A DNA stretch of 64,000 nt, taken from Muribaculaceae bacterium. Its GTDB lineage: Bacteria; Bacteroidota; Bacteroidia; Bacteroidales; Muribaculaceae. A program made the translations under genes and the position numbers. The DNA lies in the NCBI GenBank assembly GCA_017557665.1, contig JAFYYI010000050.1, positions 62,001 through 126,000 on the forward strand. The letters run 5' to 3'. Positions 55,917 through 63,457 of the stretch are shown one piece after another; the stretch's first letter is position 1; each line of letters starts with the position of its first letter. The notes under the pieces were generated by a model. The model was given only the letters and a program-made list of their open reading frames with translations. It was not told where the DNA came from and did no database searches.

Positions 55917-56645
55917 ATGGGAAGAGCTTTTGAATACCGCAAAGCAAGAAAGATGAAACGCTGGGGCAGCATGTCCCGCACGTTTACACGCATCGGCAAG
56001 GAAATCACCATCGCCGTCAAGGCAGGTGGTCCCGACCCCGAAGGTAACTCACGCCTGCGCGCCTTGATCGCCAACGCCAAGACGGCCAACATGCCCAAGG
56101 AGAACATCGAGCGCGCCATCAAGCGTGCCAGCGAGAAGGATGCCGGCGACTACAAGGAGGTCATCTATGAGGGATTCGGCCCCCACGGCATCGCCGTGCT
56201 GGTAGAGACCGCTACCGACAACACCACCCGCACCGTCGCCAACCTGCGCAACTACTTCAACAAGAAGGGCGGCTCCCTGGGCAACTCGGGCAGCGTGGCC
56301 TTTATGTTCAGCCACAAGTGCTACTTCCACGTGGCTCCCAAGGATGGCGTGGATCCCGATGAACTCGAGCTGGAGCTCATCGACTGCGGCGCCGAGGAGT
56401 TTGCCATCGACGAGGAAGAGATGCTCGTTTCAGGCGACTTCGCCTCCAATGGCGACATCATGAAATACCTCGAGGACAACGGCTTTGAAATCAAGAGCAG
56501 CGAGTTCGTTTACGAGCCTGCCGACTACAAGGACCTGAACGAGGCCGAGCGTGCCGAGGTCGAGGCCCTCATCGAAGTCCTGGAGGAGGACGACGACGTG
56601 CAGAACGTCTTCACCACCATGGCCGAGGGCGGCGACGAGGAATAA
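55917..56645 (+). CDS. yebC: YebC/PmpR-family regulatory protein
   Basis: A 242-residue cytoplasmic protein of the YebC family, variously reported as a transcriptional regulator and as a translation factor easing ribosome stalling. Motifs: GRAFEYRKARKMKRWGSMSR near the start, FTRIGKEI, GGPDPEGNSRLRALIANAK, NMPKENIERAI and FGPHGIAVLVE. Full length. It follows pheT by 64 bases and ends at an intrinsic terminator. The C-terminal acidic tail is common in this phylum. Confidence 0.95.
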   Translation: MGRAFEYRKARKMKRWGSMSRTFTRIGKEITIAVKAGGPDPEGNSRLRALIANAKTANMPKENIERAIKRASEKDAGDYKEVIYEGFGPHGIAVLVETATDNTTRTVANLRNYFNKKGGSLGNSGSVAFMFSHKCYFHVAPKDGVDPDELELELIDCGAEEFAIDEEEMLVSGDFASNGDIMKYLEDNGFEIKSSEFVYEPADYKDLNEAERAEVEALIEVLEEDDDVQNVFTTMAEGGDEE

Positions 56646-56674
56646 CCCCTTGCCACACAACGTATTTCATCAAC

Positions 56675-56705
56675 AAAAACAGGAGCTGTTGGCTCCTGTT
56701 TTTTG
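56675..56705 (+). terminator. Intrinsic terminator after yebC
   Basis: AACAGGAGC and GCTCCTGTT form a 9-base stem around a short loop, with flanking A and T runs (TTTTTT). Confidence 0.88.
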
Positions 56706-56760
56706 TGATGTGAATCATCTGAATCCACCCCTCAGAAATTAGAAGTAAGTCACGACCCAG

Positions 56761-56955
56761 TAGAGACGCAAAATCTTGCGTCTACCTTTGTAAAATTCGC
56801 GTAATTCGTAGTTTGAAAAAAGAAAGCGGATGCCAAAAAAGAATGTTGTTTCCAGTTGTCTAATAGTTGTTTCAGTTGTCTGATAAAACGTGTGCGGATG
56901 CCAAATATATTAAGTTGTTTGATGAACGAGTGCCGATTTGCGTAATTCATGGTTT
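56761..56955. repeat. Mosaic of short dispersed repeats upstream of regulator 2
   Basis: The gap between yebC and regulator 2 holds an imperfect GAGACGCAAAA palindrome (56761-56785), two copies of GCGGATGCC (56826-56834, 56894-56902), GTTGTTTGAT-type units (56841-56925) related to those at 19862-19901, and near-identical flanks, CGCGTAATTCGTAGTTT (from 56799) and TGCGTAATTCATGGTTT (from 56939), about 140 bases apart. No gene is supported in it. Confidence 0.65.
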
Positions 56956-56968
56956 TGTTATACCTTCG
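56937..56968 (+). promoter_or_regulatory. Promoter abutting the second TPR/HTH regulator
   Basis: TTTG (56937-56940), 20 bases, TACCTTCG (56961-56968), one base off the -7 consensus. Only five bases separate it from the ATG at 56974, so transcription should begin at or beside the start codon. Confidence 0.55.
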
Positions 56969-56973
56969 CAGGC

Positions 56974-58638
56974 ATGAAACGGCTACCGTTTGTCATAGTG
57001 ATGGTCATTGCGGTGCTCGTGGCGGTGGTCACGGGCTGCGGCGGCACACCCCGTTATGACGGACGGCTCACGGCGGCGGACAGCCTGATGCGCCCCAACC
57101 CCGACAGCGCCCTGGCCCTGCTTGAGGCCCTGCCTGCCGGCGCCCTCGCCACGGCAGGCGACAGCGCCTACCGCGACCTGTTGCTCACCCAGGCCCGTTA
57201 CCGCTGCTATGTCACCGCCACCAGCGACAGCACCATCAACCGCGCCCTGGCCTATTACCGTGCCCACGGTGGCGAGCGCGAGAAACTCACCCGCGCCTAC
57301 CTTTACAAGGGTGCTGTCATGGAGGAGCTCGGCCACCCCGACAGCGCCATGCTCTACTACAAGCACGCCGAAGCCACCGCCGCCCCCGACGACTACTTCA
57401 ACCTGGGCTATGCTAACATGAGAATGGGGGCACTTTATCGTGATAATTTTGCTATTGATGGTAAAGACATTGAAAAATACGAAGAAGCTTTGAAATTCTT
57501 CAGAATTATAGGTGATAACTATTATCAGCTTCGTTGTGCTATCAACTTGGGAGCACTGTATCGTTTAAAACTTCCTGATCGTTCCATATCACGTTTAATG
57601 GAAGCAAAAAACCTGGCGCTCCAATTAAAGGATACAATTAATTACAGGAATAGCTTACATGGGCTTGCCATGACATATTATTCTCAAAAAGAATATGACA
57701 AGGCATATTTGCTTGTAAAAGAGATACTAAATCTTAGATTAACGGATAATGGTTTTGAATTTTACGCCAATGCGGCTGATGTTTATGCAAAACTTGGAAA
57801 ACCCGATTCTGCCGAATATCTATTAAACATATCGCAAGAGTATGATTCAACGAATGTGATACATGAAATCATGTATCTTGAATGTATAGGAGAAATCGCT
57901 CTTGCTAGAGGAGATACAACTACATATCTATCAAAGGACAATGAGAGTAAGCAAAAAGAGGACTCCGTGTATAAGTTTGAATCCTCGATAAAAATCATTC
58001 AAGCTGAGACCTTGCAAAACAAACAAGCTCAAGAACAAGGAGCGTGGCGCTATCAGAAAACCAAAGGATGGCTTTTGTGCATCAGTGTTATATTTTTGCT
58101 GGCTTTTTTCTTTTTATGCTATAGGTACTATTATCGAGTACACAAATATGACAGACTGATAGAAGATTTGAGAGCGGAATCAGACTCTTACATCAATGAG
58201 CTAGAAGAACATAAGAATAAACTGAAGAAGCTTGATATCAGAGATTTTCAGCTGAAAAACTATTTCGATTCTCAGCTTTGGCTTGTGCGCGAAATCATGG
58301 AAGAATGCTACCACACCCCCAACCAAAAACTAGTCAAGAAGATTAATCAAATCATAGAGTTTAACGATCAAAACAAGGATCTGTGGAATAAACTTCATGG
58401 TTATATTGACTTGAGATACAATAATATCATGGAGGAAACCAGAAGGAATTATCCACAACTTAACGACAAGGATTTATTATTGCTCGCATTGTCAATTTTG
58501 GACTTCTCATGCATTCAAATCGCCATGATAATGGGTTATGCAAATCCATCAAGCATAGGTGTTATCAAACAGAGACTGGCAAGAAAAATGGAAATAGAGG
58601 GCAACCTACGAGACTATATTGATAGATTCTGTCAGTAA
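56974..58638 (+). CDS. Membrane-spanning TPR/HTH regulator, chimeric base composition
   Basis: A 554-residue paralogue of the regulator at 44550. Start at 56974 (MKRLPFVIVMVIAVLVAVV). A lipobox ends the signal sequence (VTGCGGTP), TPR-like repeats follow to about 350, then a membrane helix (about 365-388), a charged coiled coil (EELEEHKNKLKKL-like, 405-425) and a helix-turn-helix (about 495-540, LNDKDLLLLALSILDFS). Base composition changes abruptly near 57415: 46 of 60 bases are G or C at 57061-57120 but only 20 of 60 in each of the next two lines after 57421. The reading frame and the match to the paralogue continue across the junction, so this looks like homologous replacement of one part. 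Its neighbours are an exported-protein gene and the dockerin array. Confidence 0.8.
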   Translation: MKRLPFVIVMVIAVLVAVVTGCGGTPRYDGRLTAADSLMRPNPDSALALLEALPAGALATAGDSAYRDLLLTQARYRCYVTATSDSTINRALAYYRAHGGEREKLTRAYLYKGAVMEELGHPDSAMLYYKHAEATAAPDDYFNLGYANMRMGALYRDNFAIDGKDIEKYEEALKFFRIIGDNYYQLRCAINLGALYRLKLPDRSISRLMEAKNLALQLKDTINYRNSLHGLAMTYYSQKEYDKAYLLVKEILNLRLTDNGFEFYANAADVYAKLGKPDSAEYLLNISQEYDSTNVIHEIMYLECIGEIALARGDTTTYLSKDNESKQKEDSVYKFESSIKIIQAETLQNKQAQEQGAWRYQKTKGWLLCISVIFLLAFFFLCYRYYYRVHKYDRLIEDLRAESDSYINELEEHKNKLKKLDIRDFQLKNYFDSQLWLVREIMEECYHTPNQKLVKKINQIIEFNDQNKDLWNKLHGYIDLRYNNIMEETRRNYPQLNDKDLLLLALSILDFSCIQIAMIMGYANPSSIGVIKQRLARKMEIEGNLRDYIDRFCQ

Positions 58639-58667
58639 CAGACGGTCACAATACAATCAGTAAAAAA

Positions 58668-58686
58668 CGTCCAAATACCGTCCAAA
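58668..58686. promoter_or_regulatory. Direct repeat, possible operator
   Basis: CGTCCAAA at 58668-58675 and again at 58679-58686, period 11. It lies between the regulator stop and the promoter of the exported-protein operon, mirroring the repeat at 46249-46269 in the paralogous locus. Confidence 0.3.
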
Positions 58687-58772
58687 CAAACACACTCAAA
58701 ACAACTGTATAAAAGGTTTTTTATAACAGATTGATTATCAGTCAAGTAAAATCGATTTGTATAACAAATAAA

Positions 58773-58805
58773 TTTGGCATGAAACATTGTTTCATTGTAA
58801 TTTTG
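58773..58805 (+). promoter_or_regulatory. Consensus promoter of the DUF3244/dockerin operon
   Basis: TTTG (58773-58776), 21 bases, TAATTTTG (58798-58805), an exact match. The -33 context AATTTGGC is identical to that of the promoter at 46343. Start near 58812, leader about 49 bases. No terminator is seen between the genes downstream, so it may drive the whole array. Confidence 0.75.
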
Positions 58806-58860
58806 CGTCAGATTGTTCAGATTGTAAAGCTCTTTAATATTGTTTTAAATCCTCTTGATC

Positions 58861-59229
58861 ATGAAAAAAAAATTGCTTTTCTTTTTGATATTCTGCTGTT
58901 GTTTTAATTCATTAATGGCAGATAGACGGCCCATTGTTATTCACAATGGTGGAACTGTTGGAGATCATACTGAGTACTATCTTCCTGCCGATGCACCAGA
59001 GGTGAATTATGACTCCGATGAGATGGAAATTATCATCGAGGCTGACGGATTTGCCAGTTATTACAATGTGGACATCTTCACGATGGTGGGGACAACACCT
59101 ATACTTTGGGCCGTGGTCAACGGCACCTACGACACCGTTGATGTCTCCTCACTGCCTGCCGATGACTACCGAATCGTCATCCATTCATCAAATAATAATG
59201 TATTCGAGGGCTTTTTCACCATAGAGTGA
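58861..59229 (+). CDS. DUF3244-like small exported protein
   Basis: A 122-residue protein with a signal peptide (MKKKLLFFLIFCCCFNSLMA) and a short beta-sandwich-like domain (PEVNYDSDEMEIIIEADGFA, YYNVDIFTMVG, SLPADDYRIVIHSS, NNVFEGFFTIE), the outline of DUF3244 proteins of Bacteroidetes. I start at ATG 58861; the TTG six bases before is less likely. It holds the same place beside regulator 2 as the protein at 46423 beside regulator 1. First gene of the array operon; function unknown. Confidence 0.8.
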   Translation: MKKKLLFFLIFCCCFNSLMADRRPIVIHNGGTVGDHTEYYLPADAPEVNYDSDEMEIIIEADGFASYYNVDIFTMVGTTPILWAVVNGTYDTVDVSSLPADDYRIVIHSSNNNVFEGFFTIE

Positions 59230-59278
59230 TGGCATCTTAAAAGGAAAGATTTTTATTTACCAACATAGCATTATTATT

Positions 59279-60043
59279 ATGAAAAAGGTTTTTTTATTTC
59301 TATTTTTAATGTCAGCAGGAGTTGCTTCTGCCGACAACTACTTCACGATAGGAGAAAACGACACGCTGCGCATCAATCCTATTTTCTTGGGAAGCAACTA
59401 TCCGGTATCGCTGCGTGCCCACTTCGAGGGTCGTCTCGACATCTGGTTCCTGAACCTGTACCTGCCCTCGGGATTGACCGCGCAGGATTTTGATGAGGGC
59501 GATGATATGACAGTCAGCTATATCAACAGCGACAGCCTGCTCGCTACCTATGACGCCAATCTTTTCTTAGGATATGTGGAAGGCGGCTATGGTCTGTCCA
59601 CCTACATTAATGCGACAGGATACTGGGACTACAATTTTGACCATATGCTGGAACCCTACGGCTATGTGAAATGGGAACCAGGAGATTACCCCGACATGGT
59701 GCGCCTGTCGCTGAATGTGAGTTCGACATTTACCGGAGGAACTGCCACTGTCAGCGGTAGCCTGACCTCTACCAATGACACCCGCGGCGGCACCATCAAT
59801 TCACCCAATACGCCAGTTCCGTTCACCAAGACCGTCACCGTCTATGTAGGCTACAAGCGCGGCGACGTGAACGGGGACGATCTGATCAACATCTCGGACG
59901 TAAATGCGTTGACCAATTACCTGATCAACGACGAGGCTCTGGACGCATATCAGCTTGCCGCTGCCGACTGGAACGGCGACGGCGAGGTGAACATCACCGA
60001 CGCGCTTCTGTTGACCAGTTATATCCTGAACCTAAATTCATGA
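59279..60043 (+). CDS. Secreted beta-sandwich protein with C-terminal dockerin (type A1)
   Basis: A 254-residue secreted protein: signal peptide (MKKVFLFLFLMSAGVASA), an unassigned beta-rich domain of about 175 residues, then a dockerin type I module with two calcium-loop repeats (GDVNGDDLINISD and DWNGDGEVNITD, about 197-250). The beta domain has motifs shared by all three A-type proteins: YFT.G.NDTLRI, AHFEGR, NLYLP.G, GYWDYN and D.RGG. Its outline (short strands around NLYLPSGLT) hints at a cohesin-like sandwich, by eye only. If so, one protein would carry both partners of a cohesin-dockerin contact. Gene 2 of the array. Confidence 0.8.
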   Translation: MKKVFLFLFLMSAGVASADNYFTIGENDTLRINPIFLGSNYPVSLRAHFEGRLDIWFLNLYLPSGLTAQDFDEGDDMTVSYINSDSLLATYDANLFLGYVEGGYGLSTYINATGYWDYNFDHMLEPYGYVKWEPGDYPDMVRLSLNVSSTFTGGTATVSGSLTSTNDTRGGTINSPNTPVPFTKTVTVYVGYKRGDVNGDDLINISDVNALTNYLINDEALDAYQLAAADWNGDGEVNITDALLLTSYILNLNS

Positions 60044-60097
60044 GAAGTAACTTTTTCAACAATAAACCATATTAACCAAATAACTTAAATCATTAAG

Positions 60098-60895
60098 ATG
60101 ATGAATCAGATAATTACACGCAAAACTGCATTGGTAGCGCTGGCAGCGCTGCTGTGGCTGCTACCGCTGGGCGCGTCGGCGCAGACGGTTCGCGGCGACT
60201 TCGACTACGACGGCGACTTCGACATCAGCGACCTGACGCTGCTGATCAACCGCCTGCTGAACGACGAGTGGAACGACATCCCGCAGGACGTGGAGCGCGA
60301 AACGGTCACGGTCAACGGCGTGCCGTTCGTGATGGTGCACGTCGAGGGCGGCACGCTAACCCATGAGGACGGCGCCATGTACGTGCTCAATGACTACTGG
60401 ATGGGCGAGACCGAGGTGACGCGCGAGCTGTGGTCGGCGGTGATGGGCGGCTCCGACAACAGCCGGTTGCCCGCGTCAGAAAAGTCATGGAACGACTGCC
60501 AGGCGTTTATCGATTCGCTGAACGCGCTGACGGGACGCACCTTCCGCCTGCCCAGATGCGCCGAATGGGAGTTCGCCGCTCGGGGGGGCAACCGCAGCCG
60601 CGGCTACACCTACTGTGGCGGCAACGACCTGGACGTGGTGGGCTGGTACTGCGACAATGCGAACGAAATCAGGGAGGTCGGCCTGCTCAAGTGCAACGAG
60701 TTGGGCCTGTATGACATGAGCGGTAACGTCTGGGAATGGAGCCAGGACACGTATCCGACCAGCTCGGGCAGCGAGCAGAAGTGGTACTGCGGCGGCAAGG
60801 GGAACAGCCTGCCGGCGGCAAACACGCCGTCGGAGCGGGACCACTATTACCGCCATCTCGGACCCACCTACAGCGGTTTTCGCCTTGCCATGTGA
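60098..60895 (+). CDS. N-terminal dockerin plus FGE/SUMF1-like domain (type B1)
   Basis: A 265-residue secreted protein: signal peptide (about 1-29, LWLLPLGASAQ), one dockerin-type repeat (GDFDYDGDFDISD, about 33-56), a linker, and an FGE-sulfatase-like (C-type lectin fold) domain with the family landmarks WMGETEVTRELWSAVMGG, FRLPRCAEWEFAARGG, GLYDMSGNVWEW and a final GFRLAM. The usual RGGSW block is altered to KWYCGGKGNS, and I see no clear pair of catalytic cysteines, so it is probably a binding domain rather than a formylglycine-generating enzyme. It starts 54 bases after A1. GC is high compared with its neighbours. Confidence 0.82.
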   Translation: MMNQIITRKTALVALAALLWLLPLGASAQTVRGDFDYDGDFDISDLTLLINRLLNDEWNDIPQDVERETVTVNGVPFVMVHVEGGTLTHEDGAMYVLNDYWMGETEVTRELWSAVMGGSDNSRLPASEKSWNDCQAFIDSLNALTGRTFRLPRCAEWEFAARGGNRSRGYTYCGGNDLDVVGWYCDNANEIREVGLLKCNELGLYDMSGNVWEWSQDTYPTSSGSEQKWYCGGKGNSLPAANTPSERDHYYRHLGPTYSGFRLAM

Positions 60896-60936
60896 CAGAA
60901 AAATTTATCCACTAAAACACATCAAGATAAAAGAAT

Positions 60937-61728
60937 ATGGAAACATCATCAATATATCTAAGTATTGCAGGTACCGTTAAACGGATTCCCGCTATGGTCT
61001 TTATGCTGCTGACTGCCCTCACTGCCCTGTCCAGCAACTATTTCACCATGGGTGTCAACGACACGCTCAGGATCAATCCCGGCTATCTGGGTGCTAATTT
61101 CACGGCTGCCGCTACTGCCCATTTTGATGGCCGCGTTAATTATTGGTGCGTCAACGTGTTAAGTCCGGGACTCCTCAAAACCAAAGCCTTCGTTGGAGGA
61201 CCAGGGCTGATAGTTCCCTATCTAGACAGCAACGGAACATCCACTACCTGCCAAGCATCTTTTAACGTGAACTTTTTAACAGACAGTATTTCGCAGGTAC
61301 AGTCCGAAATCACCGAGATTGGGTATTGGGACTATAACAACAGCGGTAACTACGCGCCGTACGGCATCGTCAAATGGGAGGCCGGCAACCATGAAGACAT
61401 GTTCCGTGTCCAGTTTGAAGTCTCCCCGCAGTTTACCGGCGGCACCCTGGTCCTGTTCGGCAATATCGAGTCAGGAGACGATGCCCGTGGGGGCGGTGTG
61501 GGTCATGTCACGTTCTATAAAAGCGTACAGGTCACCGTGGGCTATAAGCGCGGCGACGTGAACGGCGACGAGGAGGTGAACACGTCGGACGCGAACCTGC
61601 TGATCAACTGCATCCTCAATGACGTTGAGCTTGACAGCTACCAGTTCGAGGCCGCCGACATGAACGGTGATGGATACGTGAACAGCACTGACGCCTCTAT
61701 GCTGATTAATTACATCCTGAACAACTGA
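60937..61728 (+). CDS. Secreted beta-sandwich protein with C-terminal dockerin (type A2)
   Basis: A 263-residue A-type protein. The hydrophobic signal segment is set about 15 residues in (VKRIPAMVFMLLTALTALSS), so the true start may be a later Met, at residue 20. The beta domain keeps NDTLRI, AHFDGR, GYWDYN and DARGG but is the most diverged of the three: the NLYLP segment is NVLSPGLL. The C-terminal dockerin has GDVNGDEEVNTSD and DMNGDGYVNSTD. It lies 41 bases after B1. Confidence 0.8.
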   Translation: METSSIYLSIAGTVKRIPAMVFMLLTALTALSSNYFTMGVNDTLRINPGYLGANFTAAATAHFDGRVNYWCVNVLSPGLLKTKAFVGGPGLIVPYLDSNGTSTTCQASFNVNFLTDSISQVQSEITEIGYWDYNNSGNYAPYGIVKWEAGNHEDMFRVQFEVSPQFTGGTLVLFGNIESGDDARGGGVGHVTFYKSVQVTVGYKRGDVNGDEEVNTSDANLLINCILNDVELDSYQFEAADMNGDGYVNSTDASMLINYILNN

Positions 61729-61788
61729 CGGATTCGAATTCAAGAAGAACCAATCGACAACTACTGACAGAAACTTAACGATTATAAC

Positions 61789-62649
61789 ATGGATATGAAA
61801 AACAGTATCAATTATATGAAGACGGCGGTGATGGCCTTTCTCGCCTGTGCCGCCCTGTTTCCCCTGAGTGTATCGTCGCAGACGCTGCGCGGCGACTTCA
61901 ACATGGACGGCGAGGTGAACATCAGCGACGCGATTTCGATGGCCAACTGCCTGCTGAACGACAGCCCCGGTGAACTGACCCCTGACGACCGCGACACGCT
62001 CATGCTTAACGGCGTCCCCGTGGTGATGGTGCGCGTCAAAGCGGGCACCTATACAATACGCTACGGTGACGTGCGGACCGTGGAGCGGGACTTCTGGATC
62101 GGGCAGACCGAGGTGACCTACGGCCTGTGGTGGACCGTGATGGGCCGTGAGGAAGTGCCGACGAATGAGATCTACCGCAACCATGCCGTTCAAGGCCTGG
62201 GCTGGAACCAGTGCCAGGTGTTCATCGACTCTCTCAACAGGATGACCGGTATGAACTTCCGCGCCCCGACTGTTACCGAATGGATGTTCGCCGCCACGGG
62301 CGGCAGGCTGTCTCGAGGCTATGACTACAGCGGCAGCAACGACATCAACGAGGTGGCGTGGTACAAGGAGAACTATCGCGAGAACCTGAATTCCTTCGGT
62401 CTATTGGATATCCGGGTGGCTACCAAGGCCCCTAACGAGCTGGGGCTGTACGACATGAGTGGCAACGTTTCTGAGTTTTGTTGGGAGCCCGGTTCAAGCA
62501 CCTCAGTATGCCTATACGGAGGCAACATGGGCAGTACTGCGGATCTATGCAGGCCCCACAGCCACAAGACAGTGGATGCCTCGGACGACATACCCTTCCA
62601 ACATAAGCAGTACGCCGGACTGCGTCTGGTCCTGCCCGTAGAGGAATGA
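61789..62649 (+). CDS. N-terminal dockerin plus FGE/SUMF1-like domain (type B2)
   Basis: A 286-residue paralogue of B1: signal peptide (AVMAFLACAALFPLSVSSQ), one dockerin-type repeat (GDFNMDGEVNISD), linker, and the FGE-like domain (DFWIGQTEVTYGLWWTVMG, GLYDMSGNVSEFCW, ending YAGLRLVLP). The GNVWEW box is GNVSEF and RGGSW is LYGGNM, so the enzyme signature is degenerate here too. An alternative start is the Met at residue 10 (YMKTAVMAF). It lies 60 bases after A2 and only a few bases before A3. Confidence 0.82.
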   Translation: MDMKNSINYMKTAVMAFLACAALFPLSVSSQTLRGDFNMDGEVNISDAISMANCLLNDSPGELTPDDRDTLMLNGVPVVMVRVKAGTYTIRYGDVRTVERDFWIGQTEVTYGLWWTVMGREEVPTNEIYRNHAVQGLGWNQCQVFIDSLNRMTGMNFRAPTVTEWMFAATGGRLSRGYDYSGSNDINEVAWYKENYRENLNSFGLLDIRVATKAPNELGLYDMSGNVSEFCWEPGSSTSVCLYGGNMGSTADLCRPHSHKTVDASDDIPFQHKQYAGLRLVLPVEE

Positions 62650-62689
62650 ACCTTGACAAATGAAAGACAACGACAAAACGACAAAGATC

Positions 62690-63457
62690 ATGAAGCATAA
62701 CATCATCCGCATGGCGGTGCTGTTGACCGCCCTGCTCGCAGTGACCGCCTCTCAGGCTGACAACTACTTCACCCTGGGTGTCAACGACACGCTGCGCATC
62801 AGCCGTGACAACCTCGGAGGCAATTGTTACACATCGGCACGCGCTCATTTTGAGGGCCGTCTGAACATCTGGTTCCTCAATCTGTACCTTCCTGAAGGCA
62901 TCACTGTCATGGCCTTCGAGGAGGGGGCCGACATGACTGTCAGTTATGTCGATAGAGGCGGTAACCTCTCAACCTATAGTGCGCGGCTGTTATATAGTGA
63001 TGTGGAAGGCGGCTACGGCGTCTCCACATTCATTGATGCTACCGGATACTGGGACTACAATTTTGACAATGTGCTGGAACCCTACGGCACCTTGAAATGG
63101 GAATCGGGCGATTATGCCGACATGGTGCGCCTGACCTTGGCCATAGACAACAGTTTCAAGGGTGGCACCGCTACCCTTAGCGGTAGTCTGACAGCAGACT
63201 TCGACACACGTGGGGGCACCATCAATTCCCCAGGCAGACACGTTCCGTTTAGCAGGACCGTCACTGTGGTCGTTGACAGCGCCCCGGGCGACGTGAACTG
63301 CGACGGCGAGGTTAACATTACCGATGCCATCGATTTGATCAATTACCTGCTCAACGACGAGGGCGACATCAGCCTCGACGCTGCCGACATGAACAATGAC
63401 GGCGAGGTCAACATCACCGACGCCATCGACCTGATCAACTACATCCTGAACAACTGA
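62690..63457 (+). CDS. Secreted beta-sandwich protein with C-terminal dockerin (type A3)
   Basis: An A-type protein of 255 residues from ATG 62690 (MKHNIIRMAVLLTALLA), which gives a clean signal peptide; a start at 62660, 10 bases after B2, would add ten charged residues. It is close to A1 over the whole beta domain (AHFEGRLNIWFLNLYLPEG, GYWDYNFDNVLEPYG, DTRGGTINSP), pointing to fairly recent duplication. The dockerin has GDVNCDGEVNITD and DMNNDGEVNITD, the most regular repeat pair in the array. Last gene of the run. Confidence 0.82.
   Translation: MKHNIIRMAVLLTALLAVTASQADNYFTLGVNDTLRISRDNLGGNCYTSARAHFEGRLNIWFLNLYLPEGITVMAFEEGADMTVSYVDRGGNLSTYSARLLYSDVEGGYGVSTFIDATGYWDYNFDNVLEPYGTLKWESGDYADMVRLTLAIDNSFKGGTATLSGSLTADFDTRGGTINSPGRHVPFSRTVTVVVDSAPGDVNCDGEVNITDAIDLINYLLNDEGDISLDAADMNNDGEVNITDAIDLINYILNN

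Noticed and set aside
60098..62649. Diversity-generating retroelement targets, because C-type-lectin-fold C-termini are typical variable regions
   Set aside because: There is no reverse transcriptase and no template repeat with adenine-biased differences in the window. The C-termini of B1 and B2 differ throughout, not only at codons rich in A.
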